Assembly (NCBI GenBank): GCA_900551005.1
Contig: URUL01000002.1
Coordinates: 1-59,942, forward strand
Reading direction: 5' to 3'
DNA from: an uncultured Ruminococcus sp.
GTDB lineage: Bacteria; Bacillota; Clostridia; Oscillospirales; CAG-272
Length of the DNA stretch: 59,942 bases
The translations under genes were made by a program, and so were the position numbers. Positions 7,840 through 16,028 of the stretch are shown here, in pieces. Positions within the stretch are counted from its first letter, which is position 1. Every line of letters begins with the position of its first letter. Under the pieces are notes generated by a model. The model was not told the origin of the DNA, made no database searches, and worked only from the letters and a program-made list of their open reading frames with translations.

Positions 7840-9807
7840 TTATTGATCTTTCATTTTTCTGTATTCATTATAGATATTCTCAAACCACAGCTCGCGCTCC
7901 GGAATAGGGCGGACGGAAGAAAAATCGAATATCACGGAATCTTCACTATAATGTGCTGTCTGCACAGAAGAAAAATGCGCTGTGTCCGTTTCGATATCGC
8001 TGCCGCACGCAAGAAGCTCCTCTATGCTTTTCTCGGTTATGAGGTACGAGCCGCGGCTCTTTCCGCCGTGATCCATATAATTTTCGATTGCGCCGAGATA
8101 AACAAGCTGTGTGATCAGAATATCGCGGTTTATCATGACATCCGGCATGAGAGAGGGTGTGGCGCCTGCGTGAACTGACAGAAAAGACTGCAAGCGCAAA
8201 CGCACGGTTTTCAGCGCAGACTTCACGGAGGATGCAGAACGTACAAAAGCACCGCATTCGCTCATGACCTTTCCGTATTCGGCTCTGAGCGAGAGCACGT
8301 CTTCCCGTGTCAGTCTTATTTTCGGGCGGGAAAGAAGATCGAAATACGATACAAGCTCCTCTATCTGGCGGGCGATCTCTTTTTCATCCGGTCCCTCGTC
8401 GCGCGGTTTTTCCCGCGAGATCTTCAAAGCGGCTCGCATAGCGCCGACCTGAGTGGCATTGAGCGCCGTTCCGCCCGGGCGGTATACGCCAAACGTACCC
8501 GCACATTCTCCTATCGGGAAAAAGCCCGCAAGGGAAGTGCTTTCGCTCCATATATCGGTATCGAAACCGCCGTTATTATGCTGAGCGCAAACGGAAATTT
8601 CAAGCGGCTCGCGCGTGAGATCTATGCCGTGGTCGCGGTAGAGTGATATTGCCGGCTCGTTCATCTTTTTCAGGCGGTCTATCGGCTTCGGCAGAAGCGC
8701 ACCTGATTTTTCGAGATATTCAAACGCAAAATCCGGCAGGAGCGAGAAGTCGAGAGTGCCGTTTTTATCTGCCTGCTCGGGATTGCGGCGAAAGTCCATA
8801 AATACACGTCTGCCGCGACGTTCCTCCGCAAAGACAGCAAGATCCACAAGCGAGGAAAGCTTTTTTTCACCACGGAATATTTTTCTCGGGTCAAACGGCC
8901 ATTCGTAGCCTTTCAAAAAGATATCTCCGAGCATTTCGCTGATATCCGGAAAATAGTCATTGAGAAATTCATGCTCCTCTCCGTTTTCATCTACGGAAAA
9001 ATAGCGCGGAATGACCTGCTGATATGTTCCCGAGAGATTCCAGCGAAAGCCGAGCGATGCTATCCCGTATTGCGATTCGGTGAGGTTGATGCCCGAAGCA
9101 CCCGCCTCGAAAGCAACACCATGTGCACATGTCTGACTCTCGGGATAGACGCTGGAGGAATAGATGGCAGAGGGGCCGCCCGTCGCCCATATGATGTTTT
9201 CGGCGAGAAAAACGGTGATGCCGAATCGGTTCTTCTCATCGGCTGTATCGGGATTCAGCGCTACAACCCCGCAGGCTCTGCCGCCGCTTTTCAGTATTTT
9301 CACGGCGCGATAGCCGTCAAAGACGGGAATGTTTCTTCTTTTGACAGCAGCTTCGAGTGCCTCTGTCATGTACTTGGATGTGTACGGACCGCATGAGGTG
9401 GCTCGCATACGCGGGTCGTGGTCTGTCTTATAGCCTGCATATTCTCCGTATTCATTATGAGGGAAAGGAACGCCGAGAGAGACGAGCTCAAAAAAGCACT
9501 GCGCCGATCCTGCCGCCTGCGCGAGAGCGATATCTCCGTGCATGGAGCCGCCGTCAAAAAGCGTTTGTGCCATGTCGGAAACGGAATCTCCGTCTCCTCC
9601 CGCAAGTGTCAGCTTATAATAGGTCTGCTTGTCTGAGCCGGTATTTCGCGAGGTGCCCATGTTCACGCCCTCGGTAAGTATCGCTATATCGGATACGCCG
9701 AAGTCAGACAGCTTGCGCGCGGCATTATATCCCGCGGCACCGCTGCCGACGATAACGGCACGAAATGAAAAGCAGGGAATACCCGAGAAGGTAAGGGAAA
9801 TATTCAT
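7840..9807 (-). CDS. FAD-dependent oxidoreductase, fumarate reductase/aspartate oxidase-like
   Basis: A 655-residue flavoprotein. The dinucleotide-binding motif VIVGSGAAGYNAARKL is at about 19-34, preceded by an unusual 18-residue N-terminal extension. Near the C-terminus, CAQHNNGGFDTD and FPIGECAGTFGVYRPGG match the substrate and FAD-binding blocks of the SdhA/FrdA/NadB superfamily. There is no signal peptide, so it acts in the cytoplasm. It is the last gene of a four-oxidoreductase run (with 2-hydroxyacid dehydrogenase, Old Yellow Enzyme and SDR), which suggests a redox role on an enoate or dehydrated hydroxy acid. The substrate cannot be read from sequence. It is not NadB: no other NAD-biosynthesis gene is near. 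Confidence 0.8.
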   Translation of the reverse strand: MNISLTFSGIPCFSFRAVIVGSGAAGYNAARKLSDFGVSDIAILTEGVNMGTSRNTGSDKQTYYKLTLAGGDGDSVSDMAQTLFDGGSMHGDIALAQAAGSAQCFFELVSLGVPFPHNEYGEYAGYKTDHDPRMRATSCGPYTSKYMTEALEAAVKRRNIPVFDGYRAVKILKSGGRACGVVALNPDTADEKNRFGITVFLAENIIWATGGPSAIYSSSVYPESQTCAHGVAFEAGASGINLTESQYGIASLGFRWNLSGTYQQVIPRYFSVDENGEEHEFLNDYFPDISEMLGDIFLKGYEWPFDPRKIFRGEKKLSSLVDLAVFAEERRGRRVFMDFRRNPEQADKNGTLDFSLLPDFAFEYLEKSGALLPKPIDRLKKMNEPAISLYRDHGIDLTREPLEISVCAQHNNGGFDTDIWSESTSLAGFFPIGECAGTFGVYRPGGTALNATQVGAMRAALKISREKPRDEGPDEKEIARQIEELVSYFDLLSRPKIRLTREDVLSLRAEYGKVMSECGAFVRSASSVKSALKTVRLRLQSFLSVHAGATPSLMPDVMINRDILITQLVYLGAIENYMDHGGKSRGSYLITEKSIEELLACGSDIETDTAHFSSVQTAHYSEDSVIFDFSSVRPIPERELWFENIYNEYRKMKDQ

Positions 9808-9828
9808 TTTATCCTCCTCATGTCTCTA

Positions 9829-10578
9829 TCAAAGGCGATGAATATGAAAACCGCCGTCTATATTGATGACCTCACCTGTGGAATAAGGCAGATATCCCTT
9901 TGCCAGGGCGACGACGCCGCGGGCGATATCCTCCGGATAGCCCCAACGCTTCAGCGGGAGAAGTCCGCCTGCGATGAGATTATCGTATTTTTCGTTTACA
10001 GTCGCGGTCATGTCGGTTTTGATGATGCCCGGACGTATCTCATAAACATTGATGCCGTATTCGGCAAGGCGGTCGGCAAAGAGCGATGTCACCATGGCGA
10101 GTCCTGCCTTCGATATGCAGTATTCTCCGCGGTTGGTGCTCGAAGTATACGCCGACATCGATGTGATATTGATGATGGCTTCGCCGCAACCGAGCTCTAT
10201 CATTTTGTTCGCGCAATACTGCGTTAAAAAGAAGGTCCCTTTCAGATTGATATCGAGAAGCCTGTCCATGCTTTCCCGGCTCATGCTCAGAATGTCGTTG
10301 CGCTCCCTTGGAGCAACGCCGGCATTATTTACGAGTATGTCGATCTTCCCGAAGCGATTTACAGCGGTATCTATGATGAGAGCTTCATCCTCTGCCTTTG
10401 AAATATCGGCACGAACGCATATGGATTCGGGCGAAAGCGCGCGGATATCGTTCATATATTCCTCGTTTTCGCTCTGCTGAACGCAAACGAGCGTAAAGCC
10501 TTCCTTTGCAAGAGCATAGGCGATGGCATTTCCTATACCGCGCGATGCGCCTGTGACGATGGCAATTTTTCTTTCCAT
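9829..10578 (-). CDS. SDR-family NAD(P)-dependent oxidoreductase
   Basis: A 249-residue classical short-chain dehydrogenase. The cofactor motif TGASRGIG is at 9-16, NNAG at 84-87, and the catalytic Ser140, Tyr153 and Lys157 (GEYCISKAG) are intact. The C-terminal INIDGGFHIHRL is typical of FabG/KduD-like members. ATG 10578 is chosen because the family starts just before this fold; a longer in-frame version would overlap the Old Yellow Enzyme gene by about 100 bases. It starts 17 bases after the OYE stop and ends 21 bases before the flavoprotein start. It probably handles a keto/hydroxy pair in the same pathway. Confidence 0.85.
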   Translation of the reverse strand: MERKIAIVTGASRGIGNAIAYALAKEGFTLVCVQQSENEEYMNDIRALSPESICVRADISKAEDEALIIDTAVNRFGKIDILVNNAGVAPRERNDILSMSRESMDRLLDINLKGTFFLTQYCANKMIELGCGEAIINITSMSAYTSSTNRGEYCISKAGLAMVTSLFADRLAEYGINVYEIRPGIIKTDMTATVNEKYDNLIAGGLLPLKRWGYPEDIARGVVALAKGYLPYSTGEVINIDGGFHIHRL

Positions 10579-10595
10579 TTGATTAACCCGCTTTC

Positions 10596-11930
10596 TTATT
10601 TTTTCATACATACAGAACGGTAGATTGGCAGATAGATCTCCTGATCGCGGAGAGGACAGCCTGTCGTGCCGCCGGCGCGCATGATCTCCGTGCATTTACT
10701 GCATGCAAGACACGTTTTTTTCGGGTCGATATTTCCGGAGATGAAATCTTTGGCAAAGCCTTCGTATGCAAAAGCCATTCTTCCGAAGCCGATCATGGTG
10801 GAATAGCCGTTTGCAAGAGCGCCTGCCGCCGCATACGGTGCAAACTCGCGCAGATAGCTGTAACCCGTTCCGATGACGGCGACCTCGGGATTTGCCTTCT
10901 GAATGACTTCGGCGCCGTGTATCAGTCGGTCGACGCCTACAAGCGGATGCTCGGGCGGAATTTTCTCTCCCTTGTTGTGCGGGCGGTTGATATAGGCATT
11001 GAAATATGGCGTGCCCATCGTCATATCTATAAGCGAAATGCCGAGAGCAGAGAGCTTGGCTATCAGAGCGTTTGCCTCTGTAAAGTCGGGTGTTACGCCA
11101 TCGTCTGCCATGCCGAAGCCATAGGGCTTGGGGAGCATATCACATATTCCGAGGCGGGATGCGAGAATGACGTTTTTATCTGTATTGTCGGCGATCAGCT
11201 TGACGGTATCGAGCATGAGGCGCGTTCTGTTTTCAAAGCTGCCGCCGTATTTTCCTGCTCTCGTGTATGCCGAGAGCAGCTCACCGAAAAGATACTGATG
11301 GCAAGACTTGATATCGACACCGTCAAAGCCTGCCCATATCAGGAGCTTTGCCGCTGCGAGATATTTTTCCGGCAGGGAATCGAGATATTCGTCGGAAACG
11401 AGAGGCGTGCCCTCGGGAAGAGGACGGGCTTCCTCGATTATTTTATTATGAGTTGCGATGATGGGATATGGCGTTTTGCTGTTTCGAGAGAATCTTCCGG
11501 AATGTGTAAGCTGAGCGATAAGCGGAGCTTTTGTGATCTTTTTCACTTCCGATATCATCGCGCGGAATTTTTCCTTGTTCTCTTCTGTTATCATGAGCTG
11601 TCTGTCAGAAGTACGTCCCTCGGGGCAGACGGCTATCGCCTCCGACCAGATCAGTGCCGCTCCGGAACGGGCAAAGCGCAGATATCTTCTGCTCGTGAGC
11701 TCTGACGGAGCGCCTGTCTCATCGGCATCAAAGCCCTCCATAGGATGGACCGAAAGTGAATTTTCCAGCTGTATGTCTCTCATGCGCGTATGTACGGTCG
11801 GCTTTACTGCCAGCGGAGAAAGATCGCGCGAAAACGGAATATGAAGCCCTTTTTTGCGGGCATCATAATCTATTTCGTCCAGTGTGCGATAATTGAAATT
11901 ATACGGAATATTCATTTCAAAAGCGTGCAT
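10596..11930 (-). CDS. NADH:flavin oxidoreductase, Old Yellow Enzyme family with Fe-S motif
   Basis: A 444-residue OYE-type FMN TIM barrel, with PLIAQLTHSGR, FDGVDIKSCHQYLFGELLS and VIGTGYSYLREF in the expected places. Near the end are Cys407, Cys410, Cys413 and Cys425 (CxxCxxC-x11-C), the spacing that holds a 4Fe-4S cluster in trimethylamine dehydrogenase, 2,4-dienoyl-CoA reductase and BaiCD. The C-terminal flavin/NADPH domain of those larger enzymes (about 650 residues) is absent, so electrons must come from a partner. The neighbouring FAD protein is a possible one. It probably reduces a C=C bond next to a carbonyl. Confidence 0.82.
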   Translation of the reverse strand: MHAFEMNIPYNFNYRTLDEIDYDARKKGLHIPFSRDLSPLAVKPTVHTRMRDIQLENSLSVHPMEGFDADETGAPSELTSRRYLRFARSGAALIWSEAIAVCPEGRTSDRQLMITEENKEKFRAMISEVKKITKAPLIAQLTHSGRFSRNSKTPYPIIATHNKIIEEARPLPEGTPLVSDEYLDSLPEKYLAAAKLLIWAGFDGVDIKSCHQYLFGELLSAYTRAGKYGGSFENRTRLMLDTVKLIADNTDKNVILASRLGICDMLPKPYGFGMADDGVTPDFTEANALIAKLSALGISLIDMTMGTPYFNAYINRPHNKGEKIPPEHPLVGVDRLIHGAEVIQKANPEVAVIGTGYSYLREFAPYAAAGALANGYSTMIGFGRMAFAYEGFAKDFISGNIDPKKTCLACSKCTEIMRAGGTTGCPLRDQEIYLPIYRSVCMKK

Positions 11931-11947
11931 TTTTATCCTCCTGTGTT

Positions 11948-12952
11948 TTATGCCATTGTTTCAAGCATTTTTGCGGTTACTTTGTATCTCGTGGGTCTTC
12001 CTTCGGAATAAGCCTTGTATTCTTCAAACATATACTCGGCAAGGCGGTATGTTTCGTTTCCTATGCTTCCCGCTATATGAGGCGTCAGCCTTATATTCGG
12101 CAGACTGTAGAGCTCGCTTCCTTCCGTCGGCGGCTCTTCGGGATCGGTTACATCGAGCAGAGCGAGTCTATCGGGACATTCCTTCATTGCCGCTATCATA
12201 TCTGCCGTATTGACCTGTGCGCCTCTGCCTGTATTTATGAAAACGGCGGCTTTTCCCATAAGGTCAAAGCAGGACCGGTCTATCATGCCTTTCGTCTGTT
12301 CGTTATTTGCCAGATGATTTGAGATGACATTGCAGTCACGAAAGATCTCATGCAGACTTTTCTTTGTGACCCCGAGCTCTGCCGCTCTCTCCTCGGAAAG
12401 AAACGGGTCAAAAACATCGATCTCGATATCATGGCGGTGCAGATGTTTTATGACCAATGAACCTATCATGCCCGCACCGAGTAAGCCTACCCGCGTATGT
12501 AAATTGCCCGGATAAAGCTTTTCGCGGTCATCATTGTGCCAGTCCGCACGGCATTTGACCTCGCGTCGGAAAAAGCCCTTGTTGGCGAGAATAATCTCGG
12601 AGGCGGCAATTTCCGCTACCGGAACGGCGTTTGCCGCCCAAGCGGAAAATACATCTACGCCGCATGCGATAAACGGGCGCGCAAACTGCTGAACCGTTCC
12701 CGCGGCATAGAAAACAGCCTTGAGACGCGGCAGGTAGTGCCGTATCTCATCCTCGTCCAGTGCGGGCATGCCCCATGTCGAGAAAATATATTCGACATTC
12801 TGCAGTTCGCTCTCCAGCGCCGGGAAATCATCTTTTGAGCAGACGTTCGGGAGCATATCAAATTCTTCCTCAAGCTGATGTCTCATCTCTTCGCTGTAGA
12901 CATCGGGGATATTGGACGGTCGTAAAGTCATGATACACGCTTTGCTTTTCAT
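11948..12952 (-). CDS. D-2-hydroxyacid dehydrogenase family protein
   Basis: 334 residues. The NAD-binding Rossmann motif VGLLGAGMIG is at about 155-164. Arg243 (INTGRGAQVN) and His292 (LTPHIAGSIGN) match the catalytic Arg and His of the D-isomer-specific 2-hydroxyacid dehydrogenases, and an acidic residue lies between them in LLDVTDPEEPP. It interconverts a 2-keto and a 2-hydroxy acid (or a related glyoxylate-like substrate). It is the first of four adjacent oxidoreductase genes and has SD AGGAGAAA. No promoter is obvious in the 33 bases before it, so it may be read from the hslO run. Confidence 0.85.
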   Translation of the reverse strand: MKSKACIMTLRPSNIPDVYSEEMRHQLEEEFDMLPNVCSKDDFPALESELQNVEYIFSTWGMPALDEDEIRHYLPRLKAVFYAAGTVQQFARPFIACGVDVFSAWAANAVPVAEIAASEIILANKGFFRREVKCRADWHNDDREKLYPGNLHTRVGLLGAGMIGSLVIKHLHRHDIEIDVFDPFLSEERAAELGVTKKSLHEIFRDCNVISNHLANNEQTKGMIDRSCFDLMGKAAVFINTGRGAQVNTADMIAAMKECPDRLALLDVTDPEEPPTEGSELYSLPNIRLTPHIAGSIGNETYRLAEYMFEEYKAYSEGRPTRYKVTAKMLETMA

Positions 12953-12985
12953 AATTTTCTCCTTTTCCTCTGTATCTCAGAGACT

Positions 12986-13372
12986 TTATTCAAGCTCCTG
13001 TACTTTCTTTTCAAGTTCACTGATGCGCTCTTCAAGGAGCTCTATGGTTATATACATGTCATATGTGTTCATATAACAACCGTATTTTTCCATTCTCTTT
13101 TTATAGCTTTCGTAGCTGTATGATCTGGGAAGGGCTATTCGCAGTATCAGTCCGAGAATCATAAAGAAAGCGCCGAGCGGAGCGAATACGATACCGACGA
13201 GAAAGCCTTCTTCATCTTGCACATTACAGAAAATGAGAATAAGTCCCATAATGAGAAAGAGGGCACCGATCAGAAGGAAAACCAAAAGCAAGGTTCGCTT
13301 GGCGTAGGCAAGCTGTTTTTCGGACGCCTTTTCAAAAAGCTCCTTTTTCTTTTTTTCATCGAAGTTATCCAT
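12986..13372 (-). CDS. Small membrane protein of unknown function
   Basis: 128 residues: a charged, Lys-rich N-terminus (DEKKKKELFEKASEKQ), two hydrophobic segments (LLLVFLLIGALFLIMGLILIF and LVGIVFAPLGAFFMILGLILR), and a C-terminal coiled coil (IELLEERISELEKKVQELE). It starts at ATG 13372 with SD GGGAGG, overlapping the hslO end by eight bases, so it is translationally coupled to hslO. I do not recognise the family. Confidence 0.75.
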   Translation of the reverse strand: MDNFDEKKKKELFEKASEKQLAYAKRTLLLVFLLIGALFLIMGLILIFCNVQDEEGFLVGIVFAPLGAFFMILGLILRIALPRSYSYESYKKRMEKYGCYMNTYDMYITIELLEERISELEKKVQELE

Positions 13373-14261
13373 TTTTCTTTTCCTCCCGTATTTTTTTATA
13401 AGCTTCCACTTCATCGCGTGTGAAATAATATTTCTTATCGCAGAAGTGACAGCATACTTCGATTTTTTCAAGGTCGGCAAAGGTTTCATCGAGTTCCTTT
13501 TCCGAGAAGCTGGAGATAGCTCCGAGTATGCGCTCGCGTGAGCATGAGCAGATATATTGCGCCGTGAAATCATCAAAAATATCATATTCTATGCCGGACA
13601 TGGCGCGGTCTATGATGGCTTCATTTGTCATACCCGCGTCAAAGAGAGCAGAGATATTGGAGAGAAGCGGAACGTTTTTCTCTATTTTATCAACGGTTTC
13701 TTCATCGGCAAAGGGAAGCAGCTGTATCAGTATTCCGCCTGCCGCCTTGCAGGTGCGGTCTACATCGACAAGCACGCCGAGAGAGCAAACGGTGGGTATC
13801 TGCTCGCTCTGGGCAAAATAGGCGCATATATCTTCCGCTATTTCGCCGCTTACGATTGCCGTGGAGCCGACATGTGCCTCTCCCGTGCCGTCATCGCGCA
13901 CTACCGAGAGCGTGCCGTGCCCTATTCCGCCTCCGACATCGAGCTTTCCGTTTGTCTTGAGAGGCAGGTCGACTTCGGGATGCATGATATAGCCGCGCAC
14001 ATTGCCCTTGTAGTCGGCAACGGCAACGGCACTGCCGAGAGGTCCGTCGCCCTTGAAACGCAGGGTGAGGCTGTCCTCCTTTTCCTTGAGCATGGTGCCC
14101 ATGAGCGAAGCCGCGGTGAGGATCCTTCCGAGAGCAGCCGTCGCCGTGGGCTCTGTGTGGTGATATTCTATCGATTTATTTACTATATCCTTTGAATTTA
14201 TCACCAATATGCGCGCAGAGCCGTCACGCGTCATTGCGCGCGTAACATTATATTTTTCCAT
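13365..14261 (-). CDS. hslO: Hsp33 redox-regulated chaperone
   Basis: A 298-residue holdase that is switched on by oxidation. The zinc-binding redox site has Cys238 and Cys240 (CSC) and Cys271 and Cys274 (CHFC), the CxC...CxxC pattern of Hsp33. The N-terminal domain shows SLTLRFKGDGPLG and VSGEIAEDICAYFAQSEQIP. In an anaerobe it would protect proteins during oxygen exposure. It lies four bases after the methyltransferase gene. Confidence 0.96.
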   Translation of the reverse strand: MEKYNVTRAMTRDGSARILVINSKDIVNKSIEYHHTEPTATAALGRILTAASLMGTMLKEKEDSLTLRFKGDGPLGSAVAVADYKGNVRGYIMHPEVDLPLKTNGKLDVGGGIGHGTLSVVRDDGTGEAHVGSTAIVSGEIAEDICAYFAQSEQIPTVCSLGVLVDVDRTCKAAGGILIQLLPFADEETVDKIEKNVPLLSNISALFDAGMTNEAIIDRAMSGIEYDIFDDFTAQYICSCSRERILGAISSFSEKELDETFADLEKIEVCCHFCDKKYYFTRDEVEAYKKIREEKKNG

Positions 14262-14264
14262 AAA

Positions 14265-15020
14265 TCACACCTTCTTTTTGCAGATGAAAAATTCTCTTTC
14301 GCTCGTCGGGGTGACGGGAGAAAAATCTATATCGGAAACGTTTTCAAGCAGCTCGAAGCCCGCTTTCTTCAGTAGGGAAAGTATGGTCTTTTCGCTGTAT
14401 TTGCGCTGACGCTGATATTCGTCGCTTCTTTCCCAAAGACCGTTTTTGTTTTTGGCAAAGAAGGTCAGATCAAAATCACAGATGCCGCTTTTTTTATTAT
14501 AGAAGCTCTCCCATACGGCAAACAGGTCCTCATACTCATAGACAAAGCTGTTATTTGCGAGGATATTTTCGTATTTATACGCGGTTGATATATCGAAAAC
14601 GAAAAGACCGTTTTCGCGCAGATTTTCATATACCGAACAGAAGCATGAATAGATATCTCCCGTATCGGAAAGATAATTAATCCCGTCGAAACAGCAGAGC
14701 GCGGCGTCCATATGCGCTCCGGTATCGAAGCAGGTCATATTCTGAGAGAGCAGGAGCAGCTTCACCTTTGCCGCCTCCGCTTTTGCATAGGCGAGCGCGA
14801 GCATCTCCTCACTTATATCCAGTCCGATCACGCGGTGACCGCGCTTTGCCAGCTCTATGGATATGCTTCCCGTGCCGCAACCGATGTCGACGATGTCAGA
14901 GGGCTCTTCCAACCCGTATTTACGAAAGCACGCTTCATAAAAATCGCACCATGCTGAATAATCGATATCCTGCATGAGCCTGTCGTAATGAGGGGCAAGA
15001 GCGCTGTATATTTCGCTCAT
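14265..15020 (-). CDS. Class I SAM-dependent methyltransferase
   Basis: A 251-residue Rossmann-like methyltransferase: YSALAPHYDRLM at the N-terminus, motif I VDIGCGTGSISIELAK near 43-58 and the acidic loop GLDISEEMLALA after it. The mid-region ALCCFDGINYLSD is typical of small-molecule methyltransferases in Firmicutes. The substrate is unknown. ATG overlaps the yerC stop (ATGA), so the two are co-translated. Confidence 0.88.
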   Translation of the reverse strand: MSEIYSALAPHYDRLMQDIDYSAWCDFYEACFRKYGLEEPSDIVDIGCGTGSISIELAKRGHRVIGLDISEEMLALAYAKAEAAKVKLLLLSQNMTCFDTGAHMDAALCCFDGINYLSDTGDIYSCFCSVYENLRENGLFVFDISTAYKYENILANNSFVYEYEDLFAVWESFYNKKSGICDFDLTFFAKNKNGLWERSDEYQRQRKYSEKTILSLLKKAGFELLENVSDIDFSPVTPTSEREFFICKKKV

Positions 15021-15322
15021 TTTGCGCCTTCCTCCGTATCCCCGAGTACGCGCGAAAAGACGGTTTTATAGCCTTCGCTTCCGTCGCGGAGAAAACTGTT
15101 TACGCGCGTTATGGTCGCCGTGCTCAGCCCTGTTTCCTCGACGATTTCCGTATATTTCTTTCCCTCGAATATGAGCTTTGCCGCCCATAGGCGCTTTGTC
15201 ATTTCCCGAAGCTCTGTCTTTGTGCAGAGATCGCAGAAGAAATTTTCACATTCCTCCATGGTTTTCAGTGAGAGCACCGCGGAAAAAAGCAGAGTTTTTC
15301 TTTCATCGGGCTTATTTGCCAT
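15017..15322 (-). CDS. yerC: YerC/YecD family TrpR-related regulator
   Basis: A 101-residue all-helical DNA-binding protein. The TrpR-like helix-turn-helix is YTEIVEETGLSTATITRVN (about 58-76), preceded by the conserved TKTELREMTKRLWAAK. This small family is common in Firmicutes and its target is not well known. Here it follows the TIGR03936 gene by 31 bases and precedes a methyltransferase. Confidence 0.9.
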   Translation of the reverse strand: MANKPDERKTLLFSAVLSLKTMEECENFFCDLCTKTELREMTKRLWAAKLIFEGKKYTEIVEETGLSTATITRVNSFLRDGSEGYKTVFSRVLGDTEEGAK

Positions 15323-15353
15323 TTTTTATTTCCTCCTTGCTCCATTTTTGCGC

Positions 15354-16028
15354 TTATCTGAAATTTGTTTTCTTATCTTCGAGATAAACTGCCGTGCGAC
15401 AGATGCAGGTCTCGGCTTCTTCGGATATACCGTCTGCGGCGCGTGATATGCACTCTATCGGAAAACGTGGATTGACAAACTCATTTTCCGTAGACGAGAG
15501 AAGGAGCCGTAGCTTTATCATGTCACCCTCTGCATGACACTCGAGAAGGTCGCAGAGCGGCGCGATATCGACGGTTTTTATTCCCGATTTGGAATTTTTC
15601 TGTATGATCATGGGTGCGGCAAAGACCGCTTTTATTTTTTCCTCTGTCGCGGGATTTGCGCCGTTTGCTTCTATCTCTATTTCATATTCCGACCATTTTA
15701 TATCGCTGAGGCGCGTCTGCGGCTCATATGCCTCTACAGCGTGAAGTCCTGCAGGGAAGGCAGCGTTGAGCGCACGGCATATCTCTTCTCCCGAAACCTC
15801 CTCGGTTATTTTGAAATCCATGAAGCCGCACATATCGGAGACTCCGACGGAAAGCGGCAGGGAAAATACCGTTTTCGGGTGCGGATTGAAGCCCATAGTA
15901 TACCATATCGGCAATTTCGAGCGGAGAAAAGCCGCTTTCATCGTTCGGTTGAGGTCGAGATGCGAGATAAATTTCAGCGCCCCCGTTTTCGAAAACATGA
16001 CTCTTATTTTTTTGCTTTCGGACACCAT
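15354..16028 (-). CDS. TIGR03936 family radical SAM-associated protein (DUF2344)
   Basis: 224 residues. The N-terminus (IRVMFSKTGALKFISHLDLN) and the following YTMGFNPHPKTVFSLPLSVG are the hallmarks of DUF2344/TIGR03936, which nearly always sits beside or is fused to the TIGR03960 radical-SAM enzyme. Here the two overlap by 25 bases. The pair often lies next to rng and rplU in Clostridia, but neither is here. The exact reaction is unknown; a tRNA or ribosome-related modification is often suggested. Confidence 0.92.
   Translation of the reverse strand: MVSESKKIRVMFSKTGALKFISHLDLNRTMKAAFLRSKLPIWYTMGFNPHPKTVFSLPLSVGVSDMCGFMDFKITEEVSGEEICRALNAAFPAGLHAVEAYEPQTRLSDIKWSEYEIEIEANGANPATEEKIKAVFAAPMIIQKNSKSGIKTVDIAPLCDLLECHAEGDMIKLRLLLSSTENEFVNPRFPIECISRAADGISEEAETCICRTAVYLEDKKTNFR

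Noticed and set aside
10917..11705. 262-codon plus-strand frame opposite the Old Yellow Enzyme gene
   Set aside because: No start signal and no motifs; the minus strand has the FMN-barrel motifs.
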